Below are positions 55,540 to 64,000 of a DNA stretch of 64,000 nucleotides, in pieces (positions within the stretch are counted from its first letter, which is position 1; every line of letters begins with the position of its first letter). A program made the position numbers and the translations under genes. Below the pieces are notes generated by a model that did not search any database, was not told the DNA's origin, and saw only the letters and a program-made list of their open reading frames with translations. The DNA comes from Sphingomonas arvum (GTDB taxonomy: Bacteria; Pseudomonadota; Alphaproteobacteria; Sphingomonadales; Sphingomonadaceae). The stretch spans positions 186,001 to 250,000 of the forward strand of contig NZ_JAPDOB010000001.1 in assembly GCF_026013565.1 (NCBI RefSeq), read 5' to 3'.

Positions 55540-55620
55540 TGTCCCGATACCCTCCCGAGGAGCGGCCGCACCGCTGGTTCGCCCTCTAGCGGCTGGTTCG
55601 GGATTCCTGTGCGACGGTTC

Positions 55621-55640
55621 GGTGACTCTTTCGTGACACC
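55621..55640 (-). promoter_or_regulatory. Pho-box-like direct repeat before pstS
   Basis: On the minus strand TGTCACGAAAG is followed directly by AGTCACCGAAC, giving 11-base spaced TGTCAC/AGTCAC half-sites as in PhoB boxes (7-base repeats separated by 4). A third weaker unit, CGTCGCAC, follows in phase. It lies 82 bases before the pstS start. Confidence 0.65.
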
Positions 55641-55643
55641 AAA

Positions 55644-56645
55644 TCAGGCGAGCGGCAGTGCGACCACCACCTCCGTGCCGCGGCCCGGAGTGCTGCGGAT
55701 GTCCAGCCGGCCGCGGTGGCGCTCCACGATATGCTTGACGATGGCGAGGCCTAAACCAGTGCCGCCGCTGTCACGGCTGCGCGCGGCATCAACCCGATAG
55801 AAGCGCTCGGTGAGGCGCGGCAGGTGCCGGGGGGCGATGCCGTCGCCCCGGTCACGAACGCTCAGCACGGCCTCGCCGCCGCCCGCGGAGACCGTCACCG
55901 TCACGAGCTGCGAACGCTCCGAGCAGCCATAGCGGAGCGCATTGCCAACTAGGTTGTCGGCTAATTGTACCAGCTGAGCGGCATCGCCGGTCACGACCGC
56001 CGGTTCCGCTGCTTCCAGCTCGACTGTGCAGCCGCGACTCCCGGCAAGCGGCGCCGCGTTATCGGCCGCCACCTGCGCTACCTCGGCCAGATCGACCCGC
56101 TGCGAGGGTGCCACGAAGCGCTCGGCTTCGATCCGGCTCAAGCTCATCAGGTCCGAGACGATCCGCAGCATCCGTAGCGCTTCCGAATGGATCGACTCGC
56201 CGAAGCGGCGCCGCAGTGGCTCTGGCAATTCGCCATCCTCGGCCAGCGTCTCGGCATAGCCAATGACGGTCGCCAGCGGAGTGCGCAGTTCGTGACTGGC
56301 GTTGGCGACAAAATCTACCCGCATCTTCTCGGCCGCGCGAGCCTCCGAGCGGTCTAACAACCGCACCAGCAGCAAGTCTTCGGTGGCCGGACGGACCTGC
56401 AGCGCCCAGCTTCGCTCCAATCCACCCAACCCCGCAACCTCCAGGTCGGCCGGAAGATTCGCGAGGATGGCGGCCAGCGCTTGGGGCTGGCGAATGGCAA
56501 GGCGCACGTCGCGGCCGACGATGTCGCGGCCGAGCAGTGCCAGTGCGGCGCCATTTGCGGCCGACGTGCGTCCGCGCTCGACCAGCAGGGCGGGCTCTTC
56601 GAGTGCGTCGAGCAGGGCGCGGGCGAGCGGCGGGAGCGGGGCCAT
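55644..56645 (-). CDS. phoR: Phosphate regulon sensor kinase PhoR-like
   Basis: 333 residues. An N-terminal PAS-like segment (1-100), DHp domain with phospho-His in VANASHELRTPLATVIGYAETL (residues about 117-138), and HATPase with N box LADNLVGNALRYG, G boxes DRGDGIAP and GGTGLGLAIVKHIV. No transmembrane helix is visible, unlike E. coli PhoR with its membrane N-terminus. Its position before pstSCAB-phoUB identifies it. Confidence 0.9.
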   Translation of the reverse strand: MAPLPPLARALLDALEEPALLVERGRTSAANGAALALLGRDIVGRDVRLAIRQPQALAAILANLPADLEVAGLGGLERSWALQVRPATEDLLLVRLLDRSEARAAEKMRVDFVANASHELRTPLATVIGYAETLAEDGELPEPLRRRFGESIHSEALRMLRIVSDLMSLSRIEAERFVAPSQRVDLAEVAQVAADNAAPLAGSRGCTVELEAAEPAVVTGDAAQLVQLADNLVGNALRYGCSERSQLVTVTVSAGGGEAVLSVRDRGDGIAPRHLPRLTERFYRVDAARSRDSGGTGLGLAIVKHIVERHRGRLDIRSTPGRGTEVVVALPLA

Positions 56646-56676
56646 GCGCCGTCCTAACCGGACCGCACCGGCGCCG

Positions 56677-57096
56677 CTAGGCGGCGGGTTCCGGAGCCCG
56701 CGAGCCGTAACGCTTGCTGCGCCAGGCGGCGGCGATGACGATGAGGAGGATGGGATAGCTCCAAAAGCGCATGGCCGCGGCGTAGGCGATATCCATCAGG
56801 CTGGGTTCCAACAGGCGCAACACGTGACCCAGCACGGTGGTCAGTTGGAGCCCCGCCACCCACAGAGGCCAGAAGCGCTCCGTCTTCAGCGACAGTGCAA
56901 CGAAGCAAGCGAGCACCGCGACATCGACCACGGCGACATCCTGAGCGACCGGGTTCTTCAAGGTCAGCAGCGCAGACGAGACCAGCGACGCCAGGAGGCA
57001 GATGCAGGCGCCCCAGCGCGTCTCGCGGTCGCCGTAGCGGAAGGCGGCCGCAACGCCGGTCAGAACCAGCAGGTAGTAGATAGCGATCCGGATCAT
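56677..57096 (-). CDS. Small membrane protein of unknown function
   Basis: 139 residues with four predicted membrane helices (IAIYYLLVLTGVAAAF; CICLLASLVSSALLTL; VAVVDVAVLACFVALSL; FWSYPILLIVIAAAW). No family is assigned with confidence, though such proteins are common in sphingomonads. It ends 31 bases before phoR. Confidence 0.65.
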   Translation of the reverse strand: MIRIAIYYLLVLTGVAAAFRYGDRETRWGACICLLASLVSSALLTLKNPVAQDVAVVDVAVLACFVALSLKTERFWPLWVAGLQLTTVLGHVLRLLEPSLMDIAYAAAMRFWSYPILLIVIAAAWRSKRYGSRAPEPAA

Positions 57097-57169
57097 GCCG
57101 GTGCGTTACCGTTTGACGGCGCGTCTGGCCAAAGCAACTCGCCGGACGCGCCGCCAGTGGGCAAACGGC

Positions 57170-57511
57170 TCAGCCAACCGCGCGCAGCTGGGCGGTGGCG
57201 GTCTTTGGGCATTCGGCGCCATCGCCGAACGAAACGGTGCGCAGACCGGGCACCTGCTCCTTGGCGGTGACAAGGGCGGCGTGGGCCTGGCCCATGCGGC
57301 CGCGGGCGGCGACCAGCCCGGTCAAGGCCGCGGCAACTTCCTCCAGCGCCTGATGGCCGGTGGCGATACCGACGCCGGCCGTGTTGCGGGCGCGGATCAT
57401 GCGGGACTGCAGCTCGGCCAGCTCCATCAGCGCGGCTTCGATGCTGTCCTCGACGGCGCGGACCTGGGTCGCGACTGCGTGGGCGGACTGTTCAACCATC
57501 TGTTTACGCAT
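57170..57511 (-). CDS. Small helical protein of unknown function
   Basis: 113 residues from ATG 57511, preceded by a strong GAAGGAGAGG. It is almost wholly alpha-helical (QSAHAVATQVRAVEDSIEAALMELAELQ), likely a coiled coil of about 80 residues, with a short C-terminal part holding one Cys (GAECPKT). No signal peptide. The sequence resembles short coiled-coil partners of phage or surface proteins, but no family can be named. Confidence 0.65.
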   Translation of the reverse strand: MRKQMVEQSAHAVATQVRAVEDSIEAALMELAELQSRMIRARNTAGVGIATGHQALEEVAAALTGLVAARGRMGQAHAALVTAKEQVPGLRTVSFGDGAECPKTATAQLRAVG

Positions 57512-57579
57512 GACCTCTCCTTCGGGCGCAGGCGCTGCGTCCGGCTGAATGGGGTCCGCGGTGGGCGAGAAGAAGCGGC

Positions 57580-58179
57580 CTAGTGTCCGGCCATCCGGGC
57601 CAGGCTCTCGAGCCCCGCCAGGTACATGCCGGCCGAGAAGCTGGCTCCAACCGAGATCCCGATGATCCACAGGAGCCGCTGGCCGATGCTCATCTCGTTC
57701 CGCGGAGTGCTCCTGGTGGACCACGGCAAAACCAGGGGGGATCGGGGCGAAGGCGCCCTCTGCTCGGTATCGAGGTCTCCATCGACCCCGACCCCCTCTG
57801 CACGATCAGCGTGCCGAATCTGAAAACTGATCGCCCCGTCCTGTTCGGGCCGGATCGGTTCCGGGTCGAGGTACGGCGCTTGATGTATCAAGCGTTGATA
57901 TGGCTGCGCCTGCGCCACCAGACGCGCGGCGTCCTGCCGCCGGGCGACCCCAAGGATACGGATGGCGGTGCGGATGCGCTGGTCGACGGTGTGCGGCGAG
58001 ATGCCGAGCCGGGCGGCGATCTCCTTGCTGCTGAGGTGCTGGTCGACCAGGCGCAGCACTTCCAGCTGCCCGGCCGAGAGCTTGTCGATCAACGCCGTCG
58101 CGACCTCTTGGTTGTGGGCCGGACCGAGCTCGTCCGGGTTGAACTCAGGCACGAACGCACCCCTGAAAGACTGATACAC
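57580..58179 (-). CDS. LuxR-type HTH regulator with C-terminal membrane anchor
   Basis: 199 residues. Residues 34-92 form a LuxR/GerE helix-turn-helix (LSAGQLEVLRLVDQHLSSKEIAARLGISPHTVDQRIRTAI, quoted 34-73). A polar linker of about 75 residues follows, then a single C-terminal hydrophobic helix (LLWIIGISVGASFSAGMYLAGL). No receiver or sensor domain is present. This reversed order, HTH first and membrane anchor last, is a type seen in sphingomonads. Target genes unknown. Confidence 0.8.
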   Translation of the reverse strand: MYQSFRGAFVPEFNPDELGPAHNQEVATALIDKLSAGQLEVLRLVDQHLSSKEIAARLGISPHTVDQRIRTAIRILGVARRQDAARLVAQAQPYQRLIHQAPYLDPEPIRPEQDGAISFQIRHADRAEGVGVDGDLDTEQRAPSPRSPLVLPWSTRSTPRNEMSIGQRLLWIIGISVGASFSAGMYLAGLESLARMAGH

Positions 58180-58302
58180 GCTAACCCCTTCCCCAGCGCG
58201 GCGTAACTAACAGAAAACCGCTGCCATCGCGAATCGGGTGGAGAGAGTTAAGTGGGGATCGCGCTCTGACCAGCCCGGGGGAACTACTCACCCTCGGGGC
58301 GA

Positions 58303-58389
58303 TGGTGGAGAGGGCTGGATTCGAACCAGCGTACGACAACGTCGGGCAGATTTACAGTCTGCTGCCTTTAACCACTCGGCCACCTCTCC
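58303..58389 (-). tRNA. tRNA-Tyr (anticodon GTA)
   Basis: 87 bases with encoded CCA. Acceptor GGAGAGG/CCTCTCC, D arm with GGCCGAGTGGTTAAA, anticodon arm CAGACTGTAAATCTG with GTA at 58353-58355, a long variable arm (class II) and T arm GCTGG-TTCGAAT-CCAGC. It serves UAC/UAU. Confidence 0.95.
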
Positions 58390-58404
58390 ACGAGGCGCGG
58401 GGCG

Positions 58405-58433
58405 CACATGGCGGGGGCGTGCGGGCGTGTCAA
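58405..58433 (-). promoter_or_regulatory. Promoter of tRNA-Tyr
   Basis: On the minus strand TTGACA (58433-58428), a 17-base spacer and CATGTG (58410-58405) form a good -35/-10 pair. The tRNA 5' end is 15 bases downstream of the -10. Confidence 0.6.
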
Positions 58434-58446
58434 CGGCGGGAACGCT

Positions 58447-60063
58447 TCATCGGCCGCGAAACAGCCCGCCCATGATGCCGCGCAGCAGCTGGTTGCCGAG
58501 CTGCCGACCAATTGAGCTTGCCGCGGAGCGGGTCGCGCTTTGGAGCGCCTTGTCGAATGTGCTGGGCTTGGCGGCCTCTCGGGCGCGGCGCGCTTCCTCC
58601 CGCTCGGCCTCGCGGGTCCGGCGATCCTCCTCGCGCCGCGCGGCGGCGGCGGTGCGGGCCTGTTCGCGCGCGGCCTGTGCCTCGGCGCGCGCCTGCTGCG
58701 CCGCCTGTCTCTCCTCGTCGGTCCGCGCCTTTTGCGCGGCGGCAGCGGCGGCGGCCTCCTGCGTCTTGGCCGCCAGCAGCTCCTCGGCCGAGGAGCGGTC
58801 CACCGTCGTGTCATACTTGGCGCCGATCGCGTCCGTGCTCACCAGTAGCTGCCGCTCCGCCTGGGTCAGCGGTCCCACCCGGCTGGCCGGCGCCTTAATC
58901 AGCACTCGCTCGACCGGCGCCGGCGCGCCGTCCGGCTGGAGCAGGGACACCAGGGCCTCGCCAACCTTCAGCTCGGTGATCGCGCTCGCCACGTCCACTC
59001 CCGGGTTGGGCCGAAAGGTCTCGGCCGCACTCTTCACTGCCGCCTGGTCGCGGGGAGTAAACGCCCTCAGCGCGTGCTGCACCCGATTGCCGAGCTGGCC
59101 GGCGATCTTGTCCGGGATGTCGATCGGGTTCTGCGTGATAAAGTAGACGCCGACGCCCTTGGACCGAATCAGCCGCACGACCTGCTCAACCTTCTCCGTC
59201 AGTGCGGGCGGCGCGTCTTCGAAGAGCAGGTGCGCCTCGTCGAAGAAGAAGCACAGCTTGGGCACCGCCACGTCGCCGACCTCCGGCAACGTCTCGAACA
59301 GCTCGCTGAGCAGCCACAGCAGGAAGGTCGAATAAAGGCGGGGCGAGGCCATCAGCTTGTCGGCGGCCAGGATGTTGACCACCCCGCGCCCGTTCTCGTC
59401 CGTCACCAACAGGTCGGCAAGCTCGAGCGCCGGCTCTCCGAAGAACCTGTCGCCACCCTGAGCGCGCAGCTGCAGCAGTGAGCGCTGAATGGCGCCGACG
59501 GACGGTTTGGACACGTTGCCGTAGCGGAGCGTGATCTCGTCTGCCCGCTCGCCAATGCTCACCAGCATGGCCTGAAGGTCATCAAGATCGAGCAGCAGCA
59601 GCCCGTCCTCGTCCGCCACATGGAAAGCGATGACCAGCACACCTTCCTGTACCTCGTTCAGGTTCATCAGCCGGCCGAGCAGCAGAGGCCCCATTTCGCT
59701 GACAGTGGTTCGCACCGGGTGGCCGGAAGAGCCGAACAGGTCCCAGAACTGCACGGGGCAGGCGTCGTAGCGCCAATCCGCCTGGCCGATCTCGGCCGCG
59801 CGGGCGGCGAAGATGTCGTGGGTACGGCTGCCGGGCGAGCCCGGCATCGCCAGCCCGGCCAGGTCCCCTTTCACGTCGGCGACGAAGCACGGCACACCCG
59901 CCGCGGAGAAACCCTCGACCAGCCCTTGCAGGGTTACGGTCTTGCCGGTGCCGGTCGCGCCGGCAATCAAACCGTGGCGGTTGGCCCGCGACAGTTCGAG
60001 CCGCTGCGGGCTCGACCCACCCGCGGCCGAGCCGATGGAAATGCTGCCCTGCGTCTCGGCCAC
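58447..60063 (-). CDS. HerA-like ATPase (DUF853)
   Basis: 538 residues. Walker [11 protein letters not shown] at about residue 35, Walker [14 protein letters not shown] near 273, and the arginine-finger/sensor block with [25 protein letters not shown]. The C-terminus is a long Ala/Arg/Glu coiled coil (about 425-500) and a basic tail. DUF853 proteins are hexameric FtsK/HerA-superfamily ATPases; the substrate is unknown. It is preceded by a 50-base space after degQ's end. Confidence 0.9.
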   Translation of the reverse strand: MAETQGSISIGSAAGGSSPQRLELSRANRHGLIAGATGTGKTVTLQGLVEGFSAAGVPCFVADVKGDLAGLAMPGSPGSRTHDIFAARAAEIGQADWRYDACPVQFWDLFGSSGHPVRTTVSEMGPLLLGRLMNLNEVQEGVLVIAFHVADEDGLLLLDLDDLQAMLVSIGERADEITLRYGNVSKPSVGAIQRSLLQLRAQGGDRFFGEPALELADLLVTDENGRGVVNILAADKLMASPRLYSTFLLWLLSELFETLPEVGDVAVPKLCFFFDEAHLLFEDAPPALTEKVEQVVRLIRSKGVGVYFITQNPIDIPDKIAGQLGNRVQHALRAFTPRDQAAVKSAAETFRPNPGVDVASAITELKVGEALVSLLQPDGAPAPVERVLIKAPASRVGPLTQAERQLLVSTDAIGAKYDTTVDRSSAEELLAAKTQEAAAAAAAQKARTDEERQAAQQARAEAQAAREQARTAAAARREEDRRTREAEREEARRAREAAKPSTFDKALQSATRSAASSIGRQLGNQLLRGIMGGLFRGR

Positions 60064-60114
60064 GTTACAATTCTCCCTACCGGCGAGAACCGTAACGTGG
60101 CCGTGAAGCGGGCG

Positions 60115-61662
60115 CTAGCGGGCGATGTTGAGGCCGAGGAAGAACTCGGGCGCCTGACCGCGCTTGACCAGGAGCAGCACCGAAGGCCGGCCGGCCCGGC
60201 GGGCCGCTTCCACCGCCGCCACAACCTGCGCCGGGCTGGTCACCGGCTGCTGGTTGACGGAGATGATCAGGTCGCCGCGCTGGAAACCCTTCTCCGCCGC
60301 GTCGCTGTTGGGATCAACCCGGCCCACGATCACGCCGCGTGCCGTCGCCGGCAGGTTTACCGCGCGCGCGATGTCGGGAGTGAGCGGCTGCAGCGACAGG
60401 CCAAGCGCCTGATTGGCCGGTGCCGGAATGGCAGTTCCGCCGTTTTCATTCTCGGGGAAGGCGTTGCCGCCGGCGCCCTGCTGGCGCGCAAGTTCCTCCT
60501 CGCTCGGCCGCTGGGCAACGGTGACCTGCACCGTCTGGCGCCGCCCGCCGCGTACGATCTCAACGGGCACGCGGGCGCCAACCTGCGTATTGGCGATCAG
60601 GTAGCTGACCGTCTCGTCAGACGTCACCGCGCGGCCGTTGACCGAGAGGACCACGTCGCCCTGCTGCAGGCCGGCCCGCGCCGCCGCACCGCCCGGCACG
60701 ACCGAGCGAACGATCTCGCCCCGGTCCTTGGGCAGCCCAAGGCTCTGGGCGATGCTCTCGTCAAGCGCCTGCAGCCCAACGCCCAAGTAACCGCGCTGGG
60801 GCGCCTGGCCGCGGCGGAGGCTCTCGACCACCGGGCGGGCCAGCTCGGCCGGGATGGCCAGGCCGATGCCGACGTTGGTGCCGGTCGGGCTGATCAGCGC
60901 CGAATTGATGCCGATGACATTGCCGGCCATGTCGAACATCGGGCCGCCGGAATTGCCCATGTTGATGCTGGCATCAGTCTGAATGTAGCGGTCGTAGGCG
61001 CCTTGGCCCGTGATCCCGCGGTGCAGGGCGGAAACGATGCCGGCGGTGACGGTCCCGCCAAGCCCGTACGGATTGCCGATCGCGATCACCCAGTCGCCGA
61101 CCCGTGCCCGGGTGCTGTCGCCCCAGTTGACGTAAGGCAGGTTGTTCCCCTCGATCTTGAGCAGCGCGAGGTCGGACGGCTGGTCGCGGCCGATGATCCG
61201 GGCCGGGAACTCGCGCCGGTCGGGCAAGGTGACCGTCACTTGGTCAACCGTACCGGAACCGTTGGCGCCCTGGATCAGGTGGTTGTTGGTGACGATATAG
61301 CCGTCGGGCGAGATGATGAAGCCGGAACCGAGCGACCCGGTCTCACGCGTCCTCGCCTGCCCACCGCCAGTGCCGCCCTGGCCCTGGCCCCCATCCGGGG
61401 TCGGCGCGCCAAAGCGGCGGAACAGCTCCTCGAGCGGATCGGCGGTCTGCGCCTGCACCGGCACCCGCTGCTTGGTCGAGATGTTCACCACGGCCGGCTG
61501 CAACCGGGCGGTCAGGTCGGCGAACGAGCCCGGGGCACCCGCGCGGGGCGCCATCTGGGCGGGCGCATTCTGCGCCACCTGCGCCCCGACTGGACCGGTG
61601 GCGATCGAAAAGGCCGATCCACCGATCAACAGGGCTGCCGCGACACCATAGGCATAGCGCAC
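60115..61662 (-). CDS. degQ: Do/DegQ family periplasmic serine endoprotease
   Basis: 515 residues. Signal peptide from VRYAYGVAAALLIGGSAFSIA; trypsin-like triad His in IVTNNHLI, Asp in SDLALLKIE and Ser in GNSGGPMF. Two PDZ domains follow (about 300-390 and 430-510). It degrades or refolds damaged periplasmic proteins. GTG 61662 is chosen because AAGGAG lies 9 bases upstream; ATGs at 61689 and 61698 lack a ribosome binding site. Confidence 0.94.
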   Translation of the reverse strand: MRYAYGVAAALLIGGSAFSIATGPVGAQVAQNAPAQMAPRAGAPGSFADLTARLQPAVVNISTKQRVPVQAQTADPLEELFRRFGAPTPDGGQGQGGTGGGQARTRETGSLGSGFIISPDGYIVTNNHLIQGANGSGTVDQVTVTLPDRREFPARIIGRDQPSDLALLKIEGNNLPYVNWGDSTRARVGDWVIAIGNPYGLGGTVTAGIVSALHRGITGQGAYDRYIQTDASINMGNSGGPMFDMAGNVIGINSALISPTGTNVGIGLAIPAELARPVVESLRRGQAPQRGYLGVGLQALDESIAQSLGLPKDRGEIVRSVVPGGAAARAGLQQGDVVLSVNGRAVTSDETVSYLIANTQVGARVPVEIVRGGRRQTVQVTVAQRPSEEELARQQGAGGNAFPENENGGTAIPAPANQALGLSLQPLTPDIARAVNLPATARGVIVGRVDPNSDAAEKGFQRGDLIISVNQQPVTSPAQVVAAVEAARRAGRPSVLLLVKRGQAPEFFLGLNIAR

Positions 61663-61764
61663 TGGGGAAAACTCCTTCGGCGACGTCATTACCCACACCT
61701 CATGTAATCTGGCCTCAGGCTTCGCTCAAAGGTCAAGCGCCTGAACCGCGATTGAACCGTTATG

Positions 61765-62604
61765 TCAGCGCCCCGCGCCGCCACGAAACTCCCGCAGGAA
61801 CTCGTTGTCGGGCGACAGGATGATGTTCGTTCCGGCCGGCTTGTTGTCGCCATCTCCGACGAAGGTCGTCTGGTAGCTCTGCATGGCTCGATAGAAGTCG
61901 TAGAACTGCGGGTCCTTGCCGAACGCGGCGGCATAAGTCTGCGCGGCTTCCGCGTCGGCCTGCGCCCGGATGATCTGTGCCCGCTTGGCGCCTTCCGCCC
62001 GGATCGAACGCGCTTCCTGCTCGCGCGCCGTGCGCATGCGCTGGAAGGCGGACTCGAGCGGCGTTCCGTCGGGCAGGTCAGTGCGCTTGATCCTGACGTC
62101 GACGATCTGCACGCCATATTGCGCCGCGATCCGGTTGAGGCCGCGCTGGACGTTCTCCATTGCGCCCTCGCGCTCGGGGCTGAGCAGCGAGGCGAACGGC
62201 CGCTTGCCGAGCTCGTTACGCAGCTCGGACCCGAGAATGGGGCGCAGCGCCAGACCGACCCGGTCCTCCGACCGCGCACGAATGTACATGCGTAGCGGAT
62301 CGACGACGCGGTAGCGGGCGAAGGCGTCGACCTGCAGTCGCAGCTGGTCGGTCGACAGCACCTGCTGCTGCTCCATGTCGATGTCGCGCACCCGCTTGTC
62401 GATCCACACCGTGTTCTCGACGAACGGGATGCGCCAGTTGATGCCGGCGTAGCGACCGCCCAGAATTCGCTCGGGCTTGCCGAAGCGTACGATCAGCGCC
62501 TGCTTGGTCTCCGGCACCACGATGACGCTGAGGCGGACGATCAGCAGGGCGGCGAGAATGATTGCAGCCCACAGGATCGGGCGGCGGGTGATGGCGTTGA
62601 TCAT
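61765..62604 (-). CDS. hflC: FtsH modulator protein HflC
   Basis: 279 residues, SPFH/prohibitin domain with one N-terminal membrane helix (PILWAAIILAALLIVRLSVIVV). The family block VVPETKQALIVRFGKPERI is clear. It forms the HflKC cage around FtsH. It overlaps hflK by four bases (ATGA). Confidence 0.95.
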   Translation of the reverse strand: MINAITRRPILWAAIILAALLIVRLSVIVVPETKQALIVRFGKPERILGGRYAGINWRIPFVENTVWIDKRVRDIDMEQQQVLSTDQLRLQVDAFARYRVVDPLRMYIRARSEDRVGLALRPILGSELRNELGKRPFASLLSPEREGAMENVQRGLNRIAAQYGVQIVDVRIKRTDLPDGTPLESAFQRMRTAREQEARSIRAEGAKRAQIIRAQADAEAAQTYAAAFGKDPQFYDFYRAMQSYQTTFVGDGDNKPAGTNIILSPDNEFLREFRGGAGR

Positions 62605-63725
62605 CGGCCCGCTCCCGCGCTGGGCTGCTGTGCTTGCTGCTGCCCCTGCTGCACCGCCGGCGAGGTCGTCCCACCACGGTTGACCTGTTGCAGCGGCAGA
62701 TAAGGGGTGACCCCCGGTGCCTCGACGATGGTCTTGTCAACGTTGGACAGCACACGTTCCATGGTCTCGTAATACATGCGGCGGCGAGTCACTTCAGGGG
62801 CCAGCCGATATTGTTCGTAGATGCGGTTGAACGCACCGGCTTCACCCTGCGCCTTCTGGCGCAGCTGCAGCGAGTAGGCGTTGGCCGAGTTCTGATAGCT
62901 TTCGGCTTCCTGCTGTGCGGCAGTCACGTCCTTGAACGCCTCGTTGACCGCGGCCGGCGGATCGGCCTGCTTGATCGCAATGCCCTGCACGGCGACGCCG
63001 GCCTGGTAGCTGTCGAGGACGTTCTGCATGACCTCCTGGACGCGCGCCTCGATCTCGCCGCGGCGCTGGCCAATGGCGTCGTTCAGGGTCACGGTGCCGA
63101 CCACCGCGCGCATCGCGCTTTCCGCCACCTGCTGGATGGTGTCATCCGGGTTCTGTAGCTTAAACAGGTATTGCTCGGGATCGCGGATGTTCCAGCGCAC
63201 CGAATAAGCGATGTCGATGATGTTCTGGTCGCCGGTCAGCATCAGGGTCTCGGCACCGGCCGAGCCCAGGTCGACGTTGCGGATGTTCTCCACGTCAACC
63301 TTCTGCACCCGCTCGAGCGGGGAAGGGAGGGTCAGCCCGATGCCCGGCCCCAGCGTGCGGCTGTAGCGGCCCAGCGTGGTCACCACGCCACGCTCTTCCG
63401 GCGCGATGCGGTGCATGCTGGTGAACACCAGCCACAGCAGCACCAGGGCGATGGCCCCCCACAGGAAGACGGAACGGTTGGGACCGCTGAAGCCGCCTCC
63501 GCCACCCCCGCCGAACCGCGCCCGGCTGCGCCGAAGCAGCTCGTCCAGGCTGGTGACGTTGCCCAGGCTCGCCTGGCCGGGAGTCCGGCCGGGCGTGTCG
63601 GCCCATGGTCCGGTCGATGGCCGCCGCGGCGGCTCACCCTGACCGCTGTCCGGCGCCTGACCCCAGGGTCCCTTGCTGTCGGCAAACAGGCCGCGAGCCC
63701 GCGCCCACCCCACGAAACTTATCAT
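62601..63725 (-). CDS. hflK: FtsH modulator protein HflK
   Basis: 374 residues from ATG 63725 (MISFVGWARARGLFADSKG). An N-terminal Gly/Pro-rich cytoplasmic part is followed by a membrane helix (RSVFLWGAIALVLLWLVF) and the SPFH domain with the family PEERGVVTTLGRYSRTLGPGIG block. Partner of HflC. The C-terminus is Gln-rich. Confidence 0.95.
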   Translation of the reverse strand: MISFVGWARARGLFADSKGPWGQAPDSGQGEPPRRPSTGPWADTPGRTPGQASLGNVTSLDELLRRSRARFGGGGGGGFSGPNRSVFLWGAIALVLLWLVFTSMHRIAPEERGVVTTLGRYSRTLGPGIGLTLPSPLERVQKVDVENIRNVDLGSAGAETLMLTGDQNIIDIAYSVRWNIRDPEQYLFKLQNPDDTIQQVAESAMRAVVGTVTLNDAIGQRRGEIEARVQEVMQNVLDSYQAGVAVQGIAIKQADPPAAVNEAFKDVTAAQQEAESYQNSANAYSLQLRQKAQGEAGAFNRIYEQYRLAPEVTRRRMYYETMERVLSNVDKTIVEAPGVTPYLPLQQVNRGGTTSPAVQQGQQQAQQPSAGAGR

Positions 63726-63822
63726 AGAGCGCAGATATAGATGGGCCGGGCGCGAATAACAGTAGGGCGCCGTAACAATCCGCCGGATTGCGCTATGGGA
63801 GCCGCGCACCTAGCTGCAGCAT

Positions 63823-64000
63823 ATGCCATTGGAAGAACAGCTTGGGGCCGGGCCCGACGGCGCGCGGGTCCGATCCGTGCGCGTCAAGGACGGTATTGTC
63901 ACCGTGCTCGCCGACGGGTCGGGCCTCGGCACAGCCGAGCGCAACACGCTCGAGCAAAGGCTACGCTCCGCCGCGCTGGCTGAGCCCGGGGTCAGGGACG
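63823..64000 (+). CDS. mrp: Mrp/ApbC (NBP35) Fe-S carrier ATPase, N-terminal part
   Basis: 59 codons from ATG 63823 to the window edge, with no stop. The visible part is the MIP18/DUF59-like N-terminal domain (VRSVRVKDGIVTVLADGSG and QRLRSAALAEPGVRD). The P-loop ATPase would follow. Mrp genes often neighbour hflKC in alphaproteobacteria, which supports the call; the ATPase domain itself is not visible here. Confidence 0.65.
   Translation, partial: MPLEEQLGAGPDGARVRSVRVKDGIVTVLADGSGLGTAERNTLEQRLRSAALAEPGVRD

Noticed and set aside
58262-58302. Possible terminator after tRNA-Tyr (CCCGAGGG ... CCCCCGGG)
   Set aside because: The stem has a mismatch, the loop is 9 bases and there is no T-tract.
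59620-61707. 695-codon plus-strand open frame opposite the HerA-like and degQ genes
   Set aside because: It spans two real minus-strand genes and the gap between them and shows no recognisable domain.

Overview
The window is high-GC (by eye about two thirds G+C), densely coded chromosomal DNA from an alphaproteobacterium, most likely a sphingomonad (Sphingomonas/Sphingomicrobium-like). Evidence for this is the high GC content, cbb3 oxidase and Coq7/UbiG genes of alphaproteobacterial type, a LuxR-type regulator with a C-terminal membrane anchor, and the cpoB-tilS...ftsH, hflK-hflC-degQ and ptsP neighbourhoods. No transposase, phage, integrase, CRISPR array or rRNA was seen. Nearly all genes are housekeeping or central physiology genes. 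No gap without a gene exceeds about 300 bases.

Layout. 1-3.8 kb: radical SAM protein linked to a uracil-DNA-glycosylase-like partner (cut by the window edge), two membrane proteins, a metallo-beta-lactamase-fold hydrolase. 3.8-9.3 kb (minus): small secreted protein, Coq7, DsbB, C-terminal processing protease, EnvC-like protein, RlmH, RsfS, NadD. 9.3-13.1 kb: DUF3667 membrane protein, two tandem paralogous small secreted proteins, FtsH. 13.3-17.3 kb: serine hydrolase, Pcm, PilZ protein and a globin-coupled chemoreceptor whose 3' end looks frameshifted; this block separates ftsH from tilS. 17.2-25.8 kb (minus): TilS, CpoB, RodZ-like, PtsP, membrane DnaJ, VOC protein, nitronate monooxygenase-like, LysC. 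25.9-30.5 kb: UbiG, PAP2 phosphatase, GST, secreted protein, UppP, NDUFA9-like protein. tRNA-Leu(CAG) follows at 30.6 kb.

31-38.7 kb (minus) is a complete cbb3 terminal oxidase cluster ccoNOQP-ccoGHIS, including a 52-residue CcoQ, with an FNR/FixK-like box upstream. 38.9-45.7 kb (minus) is a complete histidine operon in enterobacterial order: trpR-like regulator, hisG, hisD, a fused hisC-hisB, hisH, hisA, hisF, hisIE, closed by an intrinsic terminator whose T-tract overlaps the FNR-like box. A 26-bp inverted repeat sits directly before the regulator gene. 45.8-49.8 kb: gamma carbonic anhydrase, pirin, a large unknown membrane protein, AlkA-like glycosylase, RlmB. 49.8-56.6 kb (minus): phosphate regulon phoR / pstSCAB-phoU-phoB with a Pho-box-like repeat before pstS. 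56.7-58.4 kb: three poorly known genes and tRNA-Tyr(GTA). 58.4-63.7 kb (minus): HerA-like ATPase, DegQ-type protease, HflC, HflK; a divergent Mrp/ApbC gene leaves the window.

The most notable finding is the in-frame hisC-hisB fusion. The HisB part resembles the C-terminal domain of the enterobacterial two-domain HisB, yet the phosphatase domain that normally precedes it is missing and HisC takes its place. No wholly new defence or mobile system was found; the remaining observations are regulatory sites, gene-structure oddities and small unknown proteins.
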